36,908 nt of DNA from Chlorobium sp. (GTDB lineage Bacteria > Bacteroidota > Chlorobiia > Chlorobiales > Chlorobiaceae). Every line of letters starts with the position of its first letter. Position 1 is the stretch's first letter. The notes under the pieces are model-generated. The model made no database searches. It was not told the DNA's origin and was given only the letters and a program-made list of their open reading frames with translations. The position numbers and the translations under genes are program-made. The stretch lies in contig JANQHB010000002.1 in NCBI GenBank assembly GCA_028277225.1, forward strand, positions 1-36,908. The letters run 5' to 3'. Below are positions 1 through 5,851 of the stretch, piece by piece.

Positions 1-99
1 AATTAGCCTTGAATTCCCTTTCTTTTTCACATCCAAGATGCTCAAAAAGGAGGTCTAAAAAATGCTGAACTTCATGATAGACTAACTCTTTATAATTCG
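1..99. repeat. Terminal direct repeat, copy 1 (contig circularity)
   Basis: These 99 bases are identical to the last 99 bases of the window. The repeat lies inside a coding gene that is only complete when the two ends are joined, so it is most simply the overlap left by assembling a circular (or circularly permuted) genome. A length of 99 fits a k-mer overlap. A genuine short terminal repeat cannot be excluded from sequence alone. Confidence 0.95.
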
Positions 100-277
100 A
101 ATTAGAGACCCATATCCAACTTCCGAAACAACGCCCACCATCCGGAACTTCTTTTACATTCACACTTTCATCTGAACAACCATCTTTTTTAATAGCCTCA
201 ATCCATAATGGCCATTCTTTTTTTCCTGAATATATAAAAAAATTGTAATCAATCAAGGGAATGTTAAACTTTTTCAT
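1..277 (-). CDS. HExxH-motif small protein (5' part; gene crosses the contig join)
   Basis: The ATG at 277-275 overlaps the stop of the preceding gene. The frame is open to position 1 and continues at the far end of the window to a TAG at 36747-36745, giving a 113-aa protein on the circle. About two thirds in is the sequence HEVQHFLDLLFEHLGCEKE, an HExxH zinc-metallopeptidase-type motif followed by a downstream Glu/Cys-rich helix. This suggests a small zincin-like peptidase, or a protein that has kept the metal-binding helix. There is no signal peptide or membrane segment. It sits between small early genes and the terminase genes. The function is inferred from the motif only. Confidence 0.75.
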   Translation of the reverse strand, partial: MKKFNIPLIDYNFFIYSGKKEWPLWIEAIKKDGCSDESVNVKEVPDGGRCFGSWIWVSNSNYKELVYHEVQHFLDLLFEHLGCEKEREFKAN

Positions 278-483
278 CGTTTCCAATCCAGCCCCGTACT
301 TTCACTTCGAATCTGAGCCTCGACACACTCACCGCACAGGGTCTCCTCACTGTCGGTGTCAAACCCCTCTGAATCTGCCATATAGGTGGCATCATCTCTA
401 TCGAGTGTAGAGTAAGGACTCTCCGCACCACAGTTATCACAGACATAATAGTAAACTATTGCTTCTTTCGATTTAAACCCCAT
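274..483 (-). CDS. Small zinc-ribbon-like protein (paralogue of the next gene)
   Basis: This 69-aa protein has two CxxC pairs (C15/C18 and C50/C53) separated by an acidic stretch, as in a small treble-clef or zinc-ribbon fold. It matches the adjacent upstream gene (456-665) in length, Cys spacing and flanking residues: both start MG.., have a Tyr-rich strand before the first CxxC, and have an E-x-LC-x2-C second knuckle. They look like a tandem duplication. The start follows an AAGGAG site inside the upstream gene, and the stop overlaps the next ATG as ATGA. Cellular role unknown. Confidence 0.8.
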   Translation of the reverse strand: MGFKSKEAIVYYYVCDNCGAESPYSTLDRDDATYMADSEGFDTDSEETLCGECVEAQIRSESTGLDWKR

Positions 484-665
484 CTGGTACTCCTTCTCTT
501 TTCAAACGCACAGTCATAGCATAAAACCTCAGAATCTGAGATTTCATAGCAGGATGATACAGCAAAAAAATGAGCATCATCCTTACTGGCAGACTCTTCA
601 CTTTTTTTACCACACTTATCGCAAGTGTAGTGATAGATGGTTCCTTGTCTCTGATTAAGTCCCAT
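456..665 (-). CDS. Small zinc-ribbon-like protein (paralogue of 274-483)
   Basis: This 69-aa protein has CxxC pairs at C15/C18 and C49/C52 and an extra Cys at about 39. I chose the ATG at 665 because an AGGAG lies 10 nt upstream and the product then has exactly the same length as its neighbouring paralogue. A longer in-frame ORF reaches 752 but would run deep into the preceding gene. The 3' end overlaps the downstream paralogue by 28 nt. It probably binds zinc; the partner is unknown. Confidence 0.8.
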   Translation of the reverse strand: MGLNQRQGTIYHYTCDKCGKKSEESASKDDAHFFAVSSCYEISDSEVLCYDCAFEKRRSTRWGLNRKKQ

Positions 666-1185
666 CGATATTTTGCTCCTTGTTAATCTTATGCTGCAAA
701 TCCGAATAGGAAAGCCATCCGGCAGGAGTTTGCAGCTTTGAGTATACTTCACCGCTCGGCTTTATAGGCTGCCAGTTCTCATCACAAAACAGTCTATAAT
801 GCCAAACATCAAAATCTTTACCATGTCTGGAATAAGGCCCTTCTACCCATAGCAGATTGATATCATCTCCAAAAAACAACTTTACCCATTCTTCTGATAG
901 TCTTTTGCTTCTTGGCAGATTAAACACCTCATGGCCCTGAATGCCTTTGAATGATAGAGATAGATGATAACATTGTTCATAGTCAGGGTTCTTCCACCAG
1001 CCGCTAGAATGATATCCTTTCTCCCTCGTAAAAATTATCATCGTGCCAGTAGGCTTATGAAAAAATCTGCAAGAATCCACATAAGGAAGGCTTTCATAGC
1101 GACCATCTGAAACTCCCTTAGCAGCCCTTAGCTTTAAGGTCGTCACCACATGCGGCTTGTGATTGAGAATCTCTTTAAAGTTCAT
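655..1185 (-). CDS. Conserved-looking phage protein of unknown function
   Basis: This 176-aa soluble protein is rich in aromatic residues, with a central block reading GYHSSGWWKNPDYEQCYHLS and a preceding hydrophobic strand (GTMIIFTREK). I see no signal peptide, membrane segment or catalytic motif I can name. The start overlaps the previous stop (ATGA), and the end overlaps the start of the small zinc-ribbon gene by 11 nt, so it is translated within the early operon. I do not recognise the family with confidence. Confidence 0.75.
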   Translation of the reverse strand: MNFKEILNHKPHVVTTLKLRAAKGVSDGRYESLPYVDSCRFFHKPTGTMIIFTREKGYHSSGWWKNPDYEQCYHLSLSFKGIQGHEVFNLPRSKRLSEEWVKLFFGDDINLLWVEGPYSRHGKDFDVWHYRLFCDENWQPIKPSGEVYSKLQTPAGWLSYSDLQHKINKEQNIDGT

Positions 1186-1418
1186 TTTTCCTCACCTATC
1201 AACTCATCAAAATGCTCATTGACGACCTTTTGCGCCTCTTCTGGCATCAATTTAGTTTCGGCCGTCAATCTATAATCTGGCGATCTATCTACAATCCACT
1301 TAGCTTGCTTATGATAATATAGACAGGGAGGTGGGTATTTCTCATCAGTATAAACTATGCAGGATTCTTGCCTGCCATGATAATTTTCTTCGGCGCAAAC
1401 GTTACAGACGTATTTCAT
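1182..1418 (-). CDS. Small Cys-rich (zinc-knuckle) protein
   Basis: This 78-aa protein begins MKYVCNVCAEE, a CxxC knuckle at C5/C8. Further cysteines lie at about residues 20 and 32 in ..SCIV.. and PPPCL, followed by an A-x-W motif and a helical acidic tail. The adjacent upstream broken gene (1415-1555) has the same MKY-x-CxxC-x-EE start, so the two appear paralogous. The ATG overlaps the upstream stop (ATGA) and its own stop overlaps the next ATG. Unknown function. Confidence 0.75.
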   Translation of the reverse strand: MKYVCNVCAEENYHGRQESCIVYTDEKYPPPCLYYHKQAKWIVDRSPDYRLTAETKLMPEEAQKVVNEHFDELIGEEK

Positions 1419-1555
1419 TCACTATCCTTCTCTTCTATCCAGGCCGGTGTATTGTTCATACAAAACGGACAAATATAAGGGCCATCTAAACAATAAGATA
1501 ATATTTACAAAACACAGGGGTCCTCCTCAGAACATTCTTGGCAAATGTATTTCAT
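1415..1555 (-). pseudogene. Small zinc-knuckle gene interrupted by an in-frame TAA
   Basis: An ATG at 1555 overlaps the previous stop as ATGA, and a TGA at 1417-1415 overlaps the next gene's ATG, so the 47-codon frame fits the operon at both ends. Codon 17 (1507-1505) is TAA. Before it the product reads MKYICQECSEEDPCVL, and after it the same frame continues with a second CxxC (CPFC) and an AW motif. The Cys layout matches the intact neighbour 1182-1418. A CAA-to-TAA change would explain it. Readthrough or a sequence error are alternatives. Confidence 0.65.
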
Positions 1556-1764
1556 CCCTCCTTTCCTTCTTTAGGATACGGCTTCAAATAATCCTGAAAA
1601 CCATTTCTAGGTAATTCAAATTCTTGTGAACTACAAAATTGTTTAATTAGGTCCACAATGACAGCACTATCACTCCTTGAAGACATACAGATGACTTCTT
1701 CTCTCGTCGTCAACCATCCACAGAATGCATAAATTGCCTCGCTCGGTCTCAGCTCAAATTTCAC
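1552..1764 (-). CDS. Small conserved phage protein
   Basis: This 70-aa protein begins MKFELRPSEAIYAFCGWLTT, an N-terminal signature I associate with small proteins seen in many siphophage early regions, with no assigned role. It has no membrane segment. A GGAGG lies upstream of the ATG, and the stop overlaps the ATG of the interrupted zinc-knuckle gene. Function unknown. Confidence 0.75.
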   Translation of the reverse strand: MKFELRPSEAIYAFCGWLTTREEVICMSSRSDSAVIVDLIKQFCSSQEFELPRNGFQDYLKPYPKEGKEG

Positions 1765-1793
1765 TTTCTACCTCCAATGTAGACTTTCTATTA

Positions 1794-2015
1794 CTAGTCC
1801 TCATCAACTATCCATTGCACGTAGGCAAGGTATTCTTTCTCATCATGGGCACAACTGGCGTATTTGTCGTCATAACATATACGACCATCGTTATAAATAG
1901 ATGGTCCATTAAAGAGGTAAATAAGGTGTTCCCATCTTCTTTTAACAGTACGGTTCCCATAACGAGCTATGAAGACTTTATCCCCTGCCTTCAGATCACG
2001 GAGGTCAATTTCCAT
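1794..2015 (-). CDS. Small beta-rich protein, related to the N-terminus of 2926-3393
   Basis: This 73-aa protein begins MEIDLRDLKAGDKVFIARYG, like the MNIDLRDVEVGQELFSSIYG start of the 155-aa protein at 2926-3393. Both also share a closing (E/Q)YL-x-Y-(V/A)-x-W segment, which suggests a small SH3/KOW-like barrel. The ATG at 2015 shares its A with the upstream TGA (TGATG) and is preceded by GGAGGGG. An in-frame GTG one codon earlier is less likely. Unknown role. Confidence 0.75.
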   Translation of the reverse strand: MEIDLRDLKAGDKVFIARYGNRTVKRRWEHLIYLFNGPSIYNDGRICYDDKYASCAHDEKEYLAYVQWIVDED

Positions 2016-2302
2016 CACCCCTCCGGCAGCTTAAACGCTGGCTTAAACTCATAATGCCCACCCCGCTGAGAATAATACCAAAATAAACGCATAAACATTT
2101 CGTTCTCCATTATCCGCCAAATTATGTATTCATTGTCAGACAGTCCACCAGTGTGAACTGTCATAACATCTCCGTCTATTTTGATATAGTCCTGCCACGA
2201 CCATTGGTGCTTTAAGAAATCGCACAGCTCACGATAGTCTTTCATTGTCCATGTTTCTAAGTTAGCAAAATACTCTAATCGTTCTTCAGCTTCTTTTTCC
2301 AC
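2015..2302 (-). CDS. Hypothetical early protein (GTG start)
   Basis: This 95-aa soluble protein is rich in Trp and aromatics. I placed the start at the GTG at 2302 because AGGAGG lies 6 nt upstream. The longer reading from an ATG at 2335 would overlap most of the end of a small gene (2286-2441) and has no ribosome site. Its 5' end overlaps that gene by 17 nt. No recognised domain. Confidence 0.65.
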   Translation of the reverse strand: MEKEAEERLEYFANLETWTMKDYRELCDFLKHQWSWQDYIKIDGDVMTVHTGGLSDNEYIIWRIMENEMFMRLFWYYSQRGGHYEFKPAFKLPEG

Positions 2303-2441
2303 CTTTATCCTCCTGCTGAATAATCCTATAATCACATTTGCATTCGCTCAAAAAATCATCGGCGACAAGCTCATCGCATACACCATCGTAGTCCTGTGAT
2401 TCCTCTGGTGATAATATTAATTCGATCAATACTGTTCTCAT
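2286..2441 (-). CDS. Small hypothetical protein (51 aa)
   Basis: The ATG at 2441 overlaps the upstream stop as ATGA and the frame is open for 51 codons to a TGA at 2288-2286. The product begins MRTVLIELILSPEESQDYDG and has a CxC pair near its C-terminus. The perfect coupling and the absence of any other frame between 2303 and 2438 support a real gene. Unknown function. Confidence 0.65.
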   Translation of the reverse strand: MRTVLIELILSPEESQDYDGVCDELVADDFLSECKCDYRIIQQEDKGGKRS

Positions 2442-2629
2442 ATTATTCCCTCTTGCTGCAAATAACTTTCTATTTTGTGCACGCGCCGCACCAACTTCCC
2501 AAGCGTCTCAACTCTCACCTGTCGTATAGGAGTACCAATTATGATAGATTCTTTTGATATTTCTATAAGCTCCTGAACCATAGAAAAAGTTTCCTGAAAT
2601 TCTTTACTCTGTTTTTGCGCATCAGTCAT
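2438..2629 (-). CDS. Small helical hypothetical protein
   Basis: This 63-aa protein is almost entirely amphipathic helix, with heptad-like spacing of Leu, Val and Ile, so a small coiled coil is plausible. AGGAG lies 6 nt before the ATG, and the stop overlaps the next ATG. No family recognised. Confidence 0.7.
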   Translation of the reverse strand: MTDAQKQSKEFQETFSMVQELIEISKESIIIGTPIRQVRVETLGKLVRRVHKIESYLQQEGII

Positions 2630-2638
2630 ATCAAACTC

Positions 2639-2929
2639 CTATAATTGAACGTTTATTTCTCCCACATTTTCGACAATCTGCCAGATGTCAAACGCGGATT
2701 CATACCCAGGATATGCCGTTTGAATGTTTGCACGGTTTAAAAAAAACGTATAGGGTACACCAGGCTTGAGTTCCACAGGCAAAGCATGAGCATGCAATGC
2801 ATAATCTATCAACTTAATATCTGTGACCGGATCAAAAATATCCTGAATAGCAGCATCAAACATCATCTCATATTGTCGTTCGACAAAAGAGTAGTGCCCT
2901 TCAGGCAATACGATTGTTATTACTATCAT
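2639..2929 (-). CDS. Hypothetical early protein
   Basis: This 96-aa protein begins MIVITIVLPEGHYSFVERQYE. The N-terminal strand is hydrophobic but too short and too beta-like for a signal peptide. The ATG overlaps the preceding stop (ATGA), which places it in the same operon. No motif that I can assign. Confidence 0.7.
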   Translation of the reverse strand: MIVITIVLPEGHYSFVERQYEMMFDAAIQDIFDPVTDIKLIDYALHAHALPVELKPGVPYTFFLNRANIQTAYPGYESAFDIWQIVENVGEINVQL

Positions 2930-3393
2930 ATCAAACTCTCCCTATTGCTCTGGTCGACCTTCTTTTGCTTCCGTTCCTCCGGGGTGGGTCGGCGAAAATG
3001 TTCCCACAATAACGTATGCTCAGCAACAAAGGAGGTTTTTCCATCGCAAAAACATTTAATCTTATCCTTTTCCCAATGCGAAAAATATCTAAACTCCGCT
3101 CTTGTAATTGATTTTCTATCCCACACCACCAGCAGATCATCCACATTCAGATCTGGCAGTGATTCCTGTTTATGGACCCATTTTGCATATTCGAGATATT
3201 GATCTATGCTAAGGAACAGTGTCGCATAAGGGGATTCGGTCATCGTTGAATATCTTCCGTTATATTGATAGGAACCTATACCCGCGCCCTTAATAGTTAG
3301 TCCAGTTGAATTGTATGACAGTACAGTAACCACACCATAGATCGAAGAAAACAATTCTTGCCCTACTTCAACATCTCTTAAATCAATATTCAT
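2926..3393 (-). CDS. Two-part beta-rich phage protein
   Basis: This 155-aa protein has an N-terminal half (about 1-75) resembling the separate 73-aa protein at 1794-2015 (IDLRDxxxGxxxF...YG start, YLEYAKW end). Its C-terminal half is a second domain with LNVDDLLVVWD and KIKCFCDGKTSF strands and a final W...P segment. The second part recalls small phage proteins of unknown function that describe a repeated beta-barrel. It looks like a fusion or duplication of two small modules. The start overlaps the upstream gene by 11 nt. Confidence 0.7.
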   Translation of the reverse strand: MNIDLRDVEVGQELFSSIYGVVTVLSYNSTGLTIKGAGIGSYQYNGRYSTMTESPYATLFLSIDQYLEYAKWVHKQESLPDLNVDDLLVVWDRKSITRAEFRYFSHWEKDKIKCFCDGKTSFVAEHTLLWEHFRRPTPEERKQKKVDQSNRESLI

Positions 3394-3793
3394 CTTTCAC
3401 TCCTTCGTGGATATTACCGATTATTTTTACTTTGGATGAATCTGAATACGCAACGGTCATAACATCTGTACCGGGCCACCCCTCAGCTCGTACGCTATTA
3501 ATTCCTAAATCAGTCACTCTAAACTTTAGATCTCCGTCATCGATTATGATCAAATCATTTTGATAAATAGGATTCATATGCATGTCTTCTACACCATTTG
3601 ACCACTCAACTACATAGTTCTCGTTGTACCAGTTCGCAAAGTCGATCAAAGCATAGTCAGCCGTCCGATCATATTCTTGGAGGACTTCTCTAAGCTTTCC
3701 CGTAGGATTCTCCAATGGGTGCACCCTCCCATTAACCAAAGCAAAGTCCTTTACCCACTCGTTTTTCTTAGTGTCCCACACACGGCACTTCAT
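3383..3793 (-). CDS. YopX-family-like protein
   Basis: This 136-aa protein has the opening K-x-RVWDTKKNEWV, a central MNPIYQNDLIII segment and the closing KIIGNIHE. That order matches YopX-type phage proteins, where the usual forms are RAWDK..., G..IYEGDIV and IGNIYENP. YopX proteins are common in phages of many bacteria, have beta-rich folds and have no settled function. Its start overlaps the upstream stop (ATGA). Confidence 0.65.
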   Translation of the reverse strand: MKCRVWDTKKNEWVKDFALVNGRVHPLENPTGKLREVLQEYDRTADYALIDFANWYNENYVVEWSNGVEDMHMNPIYQNDLIIIDDGDLKFRVTDLGINSVRAEGWPGTDVMTVAYSDSSKVKIIGNIHEGVKDEY

Positions 3794-4017
3794 ATCTCTC
3801 TCCCAAGGCCATGATCGGGCCGTTTAATTTCTATCGATCTGCATATTGCTTCTGAGACAATCAAGCGCTCAGAAACTTCGTAAACTTCAATATCAGTGAT
3901 AGAAATATTCGTATTTTCTATTAAGTTCAATATGTAGTCTTCGGCTACTTGTTGTACTTCATAATAAGCTCTATAATACAATCCATCATCTTTTTTCTTA
4001 GGCGCTATAACTAATAT
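3790..4017 (-). CDS. Small hypothetical protein, probable ATA (mutated ATG) start
   Basis: The only textbook start in the frame is a TTG at 3981 with no ribosome site. Upstream the frame stays open and begins with an ATA at 4017-4015, exactly 6 nt after the strong tract AGGAGGAGGAG. From there the product would be 75 aa and open LVIAPKKKDDGLYYRAYYE, which reads as a natural N-terminus. An ATG-to-ATA change is the simplest explanation. Translation may be weak, or initiate at ATA or TTG. The stop overlaps the YopX-like ATG. Function unknown. Confidence 0.55.
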   Translation of the reverse strand: MLVIAPKKKDDGLYYRAYYEVQQVAEDYILNLIENTNISITDIEVYEVSERLIVSEAICRSIEIKRPDHGLGREI

Positions 4018-4032
4018 AATTTACTCCTCCTC

Positions 4033-4215
4033 CTATCTGCATCTTTCTAACAGTGCTTCTGTAGCATCTCGCTCCAGATCGGCGATGGCCCTTTTCAAGC
4101 TATCTATTTCAGACGCCTTAAACATTATAATGGCCCCCTTGTGACAAAGAAAACACCATATGGGATCGCCATCAGTCGATATCTGTATGTCAAAATTTCC
4201 GAACCTTTTACCCAT
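4033..4215 (-). CDS. Small hypothetical protein with CxxC
   Basis: This 60-aa protein has an N-terminal beta part with CFLC (about residues 21-24) and a C-terminal helix. AGGAGG precedes the ATG by 5 nt. Its TAG directly abuts the AGGAGG tract of the next gene. Unknown function. Confidence 0.7.
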   Translation of the reverse strand: MGKRFGNFDIQISTDGDPIWCFLCHKGAIIMFKASEIDSLKRAIADLERDATEALLERCR

Positions 4216-4224
4216 TCTATCCTC

Positions 4225-4578
4225 CTACAACCGGCTAATCGCGTAGATCGCCGTTAGAAACCCCACGACGGCAAACGCCACAAACAGCTTTAGCCACATA
4301 TCGTCTTTGATGCTGTAATCCGGCACATTCTTTGATCGGCTAAGTAAGATGTCCAAAAAGTTGCCTATATTGCTAAAGGCCATACTAATAGTAATGACCA
4401 AAAATGTTATTTTGATCATGGTCCATTGCCATGGCAGTAAGAATGTAAATCCGAAAAGATTGCCGACCAGAATAGCCGCAAATATAAAAGCCATAAATGC
4501 TATGCAAAAGTTGTATACCATCGCCCACCATTCCTTGTTTCTGATAGTGTTGTTTATAAATGATTTCCATTTAGTCAT
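4225..4578 (-). CDS. Small integral membrane protein (3 predicted TM)
   Basis: This 117-aa protein has three hydrophobic segments, at about residues 19-42, 52-76 and 97-114, and a basic N-terminus, so it should insert into the inner membrane. It is not in the lysis cassette, so a holin role is not supported by context. An early-expressed membrane protein could act in host takeover or superinfection exclusion, but that is speculation. The ATG overlaps the upstream stop. Confidence 0.75.
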   Translation of the reverse strand: MTKWKSFINNTIRNKEWWAMVYNFCIAFMAFIFAAILVGNLFGFTFLLPWQWTMIKITFLVITISMAFSNIGNFLDILLSRSKNVPDYSIKDDMWLKLFVAFAVVGFLTAIYAISRL

Positions 4579-4793
4579 TCTATTCCTCCCGCCTCTATTA
4601 CTTTGATTTCTGCAAGAGGAAAGTGCTCCATACGCAAAAACTCTTCACGATACCGTTTAATATGGTGACGACTGGATGCACATGTTACAAAAAAATCTTC
4701 TCGGGAATACTGCCTTACAAAGAAGCACCACACCTCAGTTTTGTTTATCCTCCACAAATGTTTTTCTATGTACTCGTCTGTTGGTCCCTTCAT
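4575..4793 (-). CDS. Small hypothetical protein
   Basis: This is a 72-aa protein from the ATG at 4793, which overlaps the previous stop as ATGA and has an AGGGGG 8 nt upstream. An in-frame GTG at 4802 sits inside the ribosome site and is less likely. Charged and aromatic, with WCFFVRQY in the middle. No domain recognised. Confidence 0.7.
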   Translation of the reverse strand: MKGPTDEYIEKHLWRINKTEVWCFFVRQYSREDFFVTCASSRHHIKRYREEFLRMEHFPLAEIKVIEAGGIE

Positions 4794-4939
4794 TCTATCC
4801 ACCCCCTTTCTCGCCCATGCTGGCGAATCGTCCAGGCTATGTGAGCACTTAGGCGCTTGCGTTCAATATTATATGGCTCTGTTGCAAAAGCCCACTTCCG
4901 GTAGCTTTCTATGCATGCGGTTTTCTCATCTATTTTCAT
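4790..4939 (-). CDS. Small hypothetical protein (49 aa)
   Basis: I placed the start at the internal ATG 4939, which lies just before the end of the preceding gene. A longer reading from 5056 would overlap the whole of the gene at 4926-5072. The 49-aa product begins MKIDEKTACIESYRKWAF and is helical and basic. Coupled at both ends to its neighbours. Unknown function. Confidence 0.6.
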   Translation of the reverse strand: MKIDEKTACIESYRKWAFATEPYNIERKRLSAHIAWTIRQHGRERGWIE

Positions 4940-5072
4940 TCCGCAATCTCCTCTTATCGCGTTGCCGTCGAGCCTTGGAAGCAAGCTTCTTGGCCCTCTT
5001 TCGCACAGGCCCTCCAAATGCATAATCATCCAAAAACGTCCACCCTTTGGTTGCATAGCCTTTCAAAGACAT
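4926..5072 (-). CDS. Small very basic protein (48 aa)
   Basis: The ATG at 5072 has GGAG 6 nt upstream. An ATG four codons earlier lacks a good site. The product begins MSLKGYATKGWTFLDDYAF and ends in a dense Lys/Arg helix (positions 23-48), which suggests nucleic-acid binding. It lies directly downstream of the tRNA-like element. No family recognised. Confidence 0.65.
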   Translation of the reverse strand: MSLKGYATKGWTFLDDYAFGGPVRKRAKKLASKARRQRDKRRLRNENR

Positions 5073-5094
5073 AATAATCTCCATGCTGATAGTA

Positions 5095-5211
5095 TGGCAC
5101 CAGCGGGGAGTCGAACCCCGCACCATTTGTCACGATAGACTACCTTTTGACAAGTGCATGCATTCGCCCGAGGGGAGGACCCCCAAGGACTCTCCGTTCT
5201 GCCATGGTGCC
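5095..5211 (-). ncRNA. tRNA-like structured element of about 117 nt
   Basis: Read on the minus strand, the element opens with GGCACCA (5211-5205) and closes with TGGTGCC plus an A (5102-5095), a perfect 7-bp acceptor-like stem. Just inside the 3' strand is a 6-bp stem with the loop TTCGACT (GCGGGG-TTCGACT-CCCCGC), which is the canonical T arm. A CGG in a D-loop-like position and a GC-rich hairpin follow the 5' strand. The remainder is too long (117 nt) for an ordinary tRNA and I cannot assign a convincing anticodon. Possibilities are a degenerate or intron-bearing tRNA, a tRNA mimic, or a captured tRNA/tmRNA 3' end. A 21-codon ORF also fits inside it. Confidence 0.5.
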
Positions 5212-5220
5212 CTGTAGTAT

Positions 5221-5502
5221 TCAGCCGTCGCCGTAGCCGTTGCCGTAGCCGTAGCCGTAGCCGTCGCCGTAGCCGTAGCCGTAGCCGTCGCCGTAGCCGT
5301 TGCCGTAGCCGTTGCCGTTGCCGTAGCCGTTGCCGTAGCCGTTGCCGTAGCCGTTGCCGTAGCCGTTGCCGTAGCCGTCGCCGTAGCCGTTGCCGTAGCC
5401 GTAGCCGTAGCCGTCGCCGTAGCCGTCGCCGTAGCCGTAGCCGTAGCCGTAGCCGTCGCCGTAGCCGTTGTGAACATTGGGCACGTGGATTTTTACGCCC
5501 AT
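5221..5502 (-). CDS. Gly-Tyr/Asn/Asp dipeptide-repeat protein
   Basis: This 93-aa protein opens MGVKIHVPNVHN and then consists of Gly alternating with Tyr, Asn or Asp to the last residue. The ATG overlaps the end of the upstream gene by 10 nt, and the stop falls exactly at the end of the DNA repeat. Such Gly-rich (Y/D/N/S) repeat proteins occur in some other phage genomes as far as I recall, without a known function. A competing reading of the tract as Thr-Ala repeats (5130-5477) has no coupled start and continues through the tRNA-like element. Confidence 0.55.
   Translation of the reverse strand: MGVKIHVPNVHNGYGDGYGYGYGYGDGYGDGYGYGYGNGYGDGYGNGYGNGYGNGYGNGYGNGNGYGNGYGDGYGYGYGDGYGYGYGNGYGDG
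5224..5469. repeat. Hexanucleotide tract, about 41 units
   Basis: The plus strand repeats NGCCGT, in which N is A, T or C and never G. The tract is about 246 bp with no indels, so every unit stays in register. On the minus strand the variable base is the first base of the NAC codon (Tyr, Asn or Asp) in the Gly-rich frame and the third base of an Ala codon in the Thr-Ala frame. Tracts of this kind are prone to slippage. Confidence 0.95.
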
Positions 5503-5759
5503 TTTTCTGCATCCGCATCAATTATGCAAATCACGGAATTGTCCGGCACGCGAACGGTTCCGTAATCGTCCAGTTTAGTTTCAGGTGTGGGTCCATTTTT
5601 TGCAATTTCCCCTAGTCCTGACGTCGTGCCCCACCGGCGGATGTTTTTAGCGTCATAAACATTGCACCATTCCCCGTCATGATCAAGATTGCCAACAAAT
5701 ACGAATCCGCGATCAGCCACTACGATTCCAAATCCTTTCAAAACGCTTTTGGTTTCCAT
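5493..5759 (-). CDS. Conserved phage protein of unknown function
   Basis: This 88-aa protein carries the block NIRRWGTTSGLGEIAKNG followed by LDDYGTVRVP and a closing ICIIDAD strand. I recognise this pattern from many small siphophage proteins of unknown function, possibly the DUF6948 type, though I am unsure of the number. Predicted all-beta and soluble. It precedes the Gly-repeat gene with a 10-nt overlap. The ATG has AGGAGA upstream. Confidence 0.7.
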   Translation of the reverse strand: METKSVLKGFGIVVADRGFVFVGNLDHDGEWCNVYDAKNIRRWGTTSGLGEIAKNGPTPETKLDDYGTVRVPDNSVICIIDADAEKWA

Positions 5760-5779
5760 AATCTCTCCTATAATTTTTT

Positions 5780-5851
5780 TCAGTGTTTTTCCGGTGTTAT
5801 CGCTTCACCGTTTTTGCACATATGACCTTGGTCGATATTCGCCAGTGTCAT
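5780..5851 (-). CDS. Very small ORF (23 aa), tentative
   Basis: The ATG at 5851 overlaps the stop of the ASCH gene as ATGA. The frame runs 23 codons (start MTLANIDQGH) to a TGA at 5782-5780, 20 nt before the next gene's start. It could be a real micro-protein or simply a leader keeping ribosomes coupled. No other evidence. Confidence 0.35.
   Translation of the reverse strand: MTLANIDQGHMCKNGEAITPEKH

Noticed and set aside
1725..2054. 109-aa plus-strand ORF
   Set aside because: Antisense to two coupled minus-strand genes, with no promoter or ribosome site.
4790..5056. 88-aa reading of the gene at 4790
   Set aside because: It would cover the whole of the coupled gene 4926-5072. The internal ATG at 4939 fits better.
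5095..5130. Phage attachment site made from a host tRNA 3' end
   Set aside because: No integrase is present, and the matching 5' acceptor strand is also here, so a self-contained element is the simpler reading.
5224..5469. CRISPR-like array
   Set aside because: The repeat unit is six bases with no spacers.
5130..5477. Thr-Ala repeat ORF on the minus strand across the hexamer tract
   Set aside because: Its variable base is silent in this frame, but it has no coupled start and reads on through the tRNA-like element. The Gly-rich frame is better placed.
5154..5615. Arg/Ser/Cys-rich plus-strand ORF over the same tract
   Set aside because: A by-product of a repeat that has no stop in most frames. 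It also runs antisense into a convincing gene (5493-5759).
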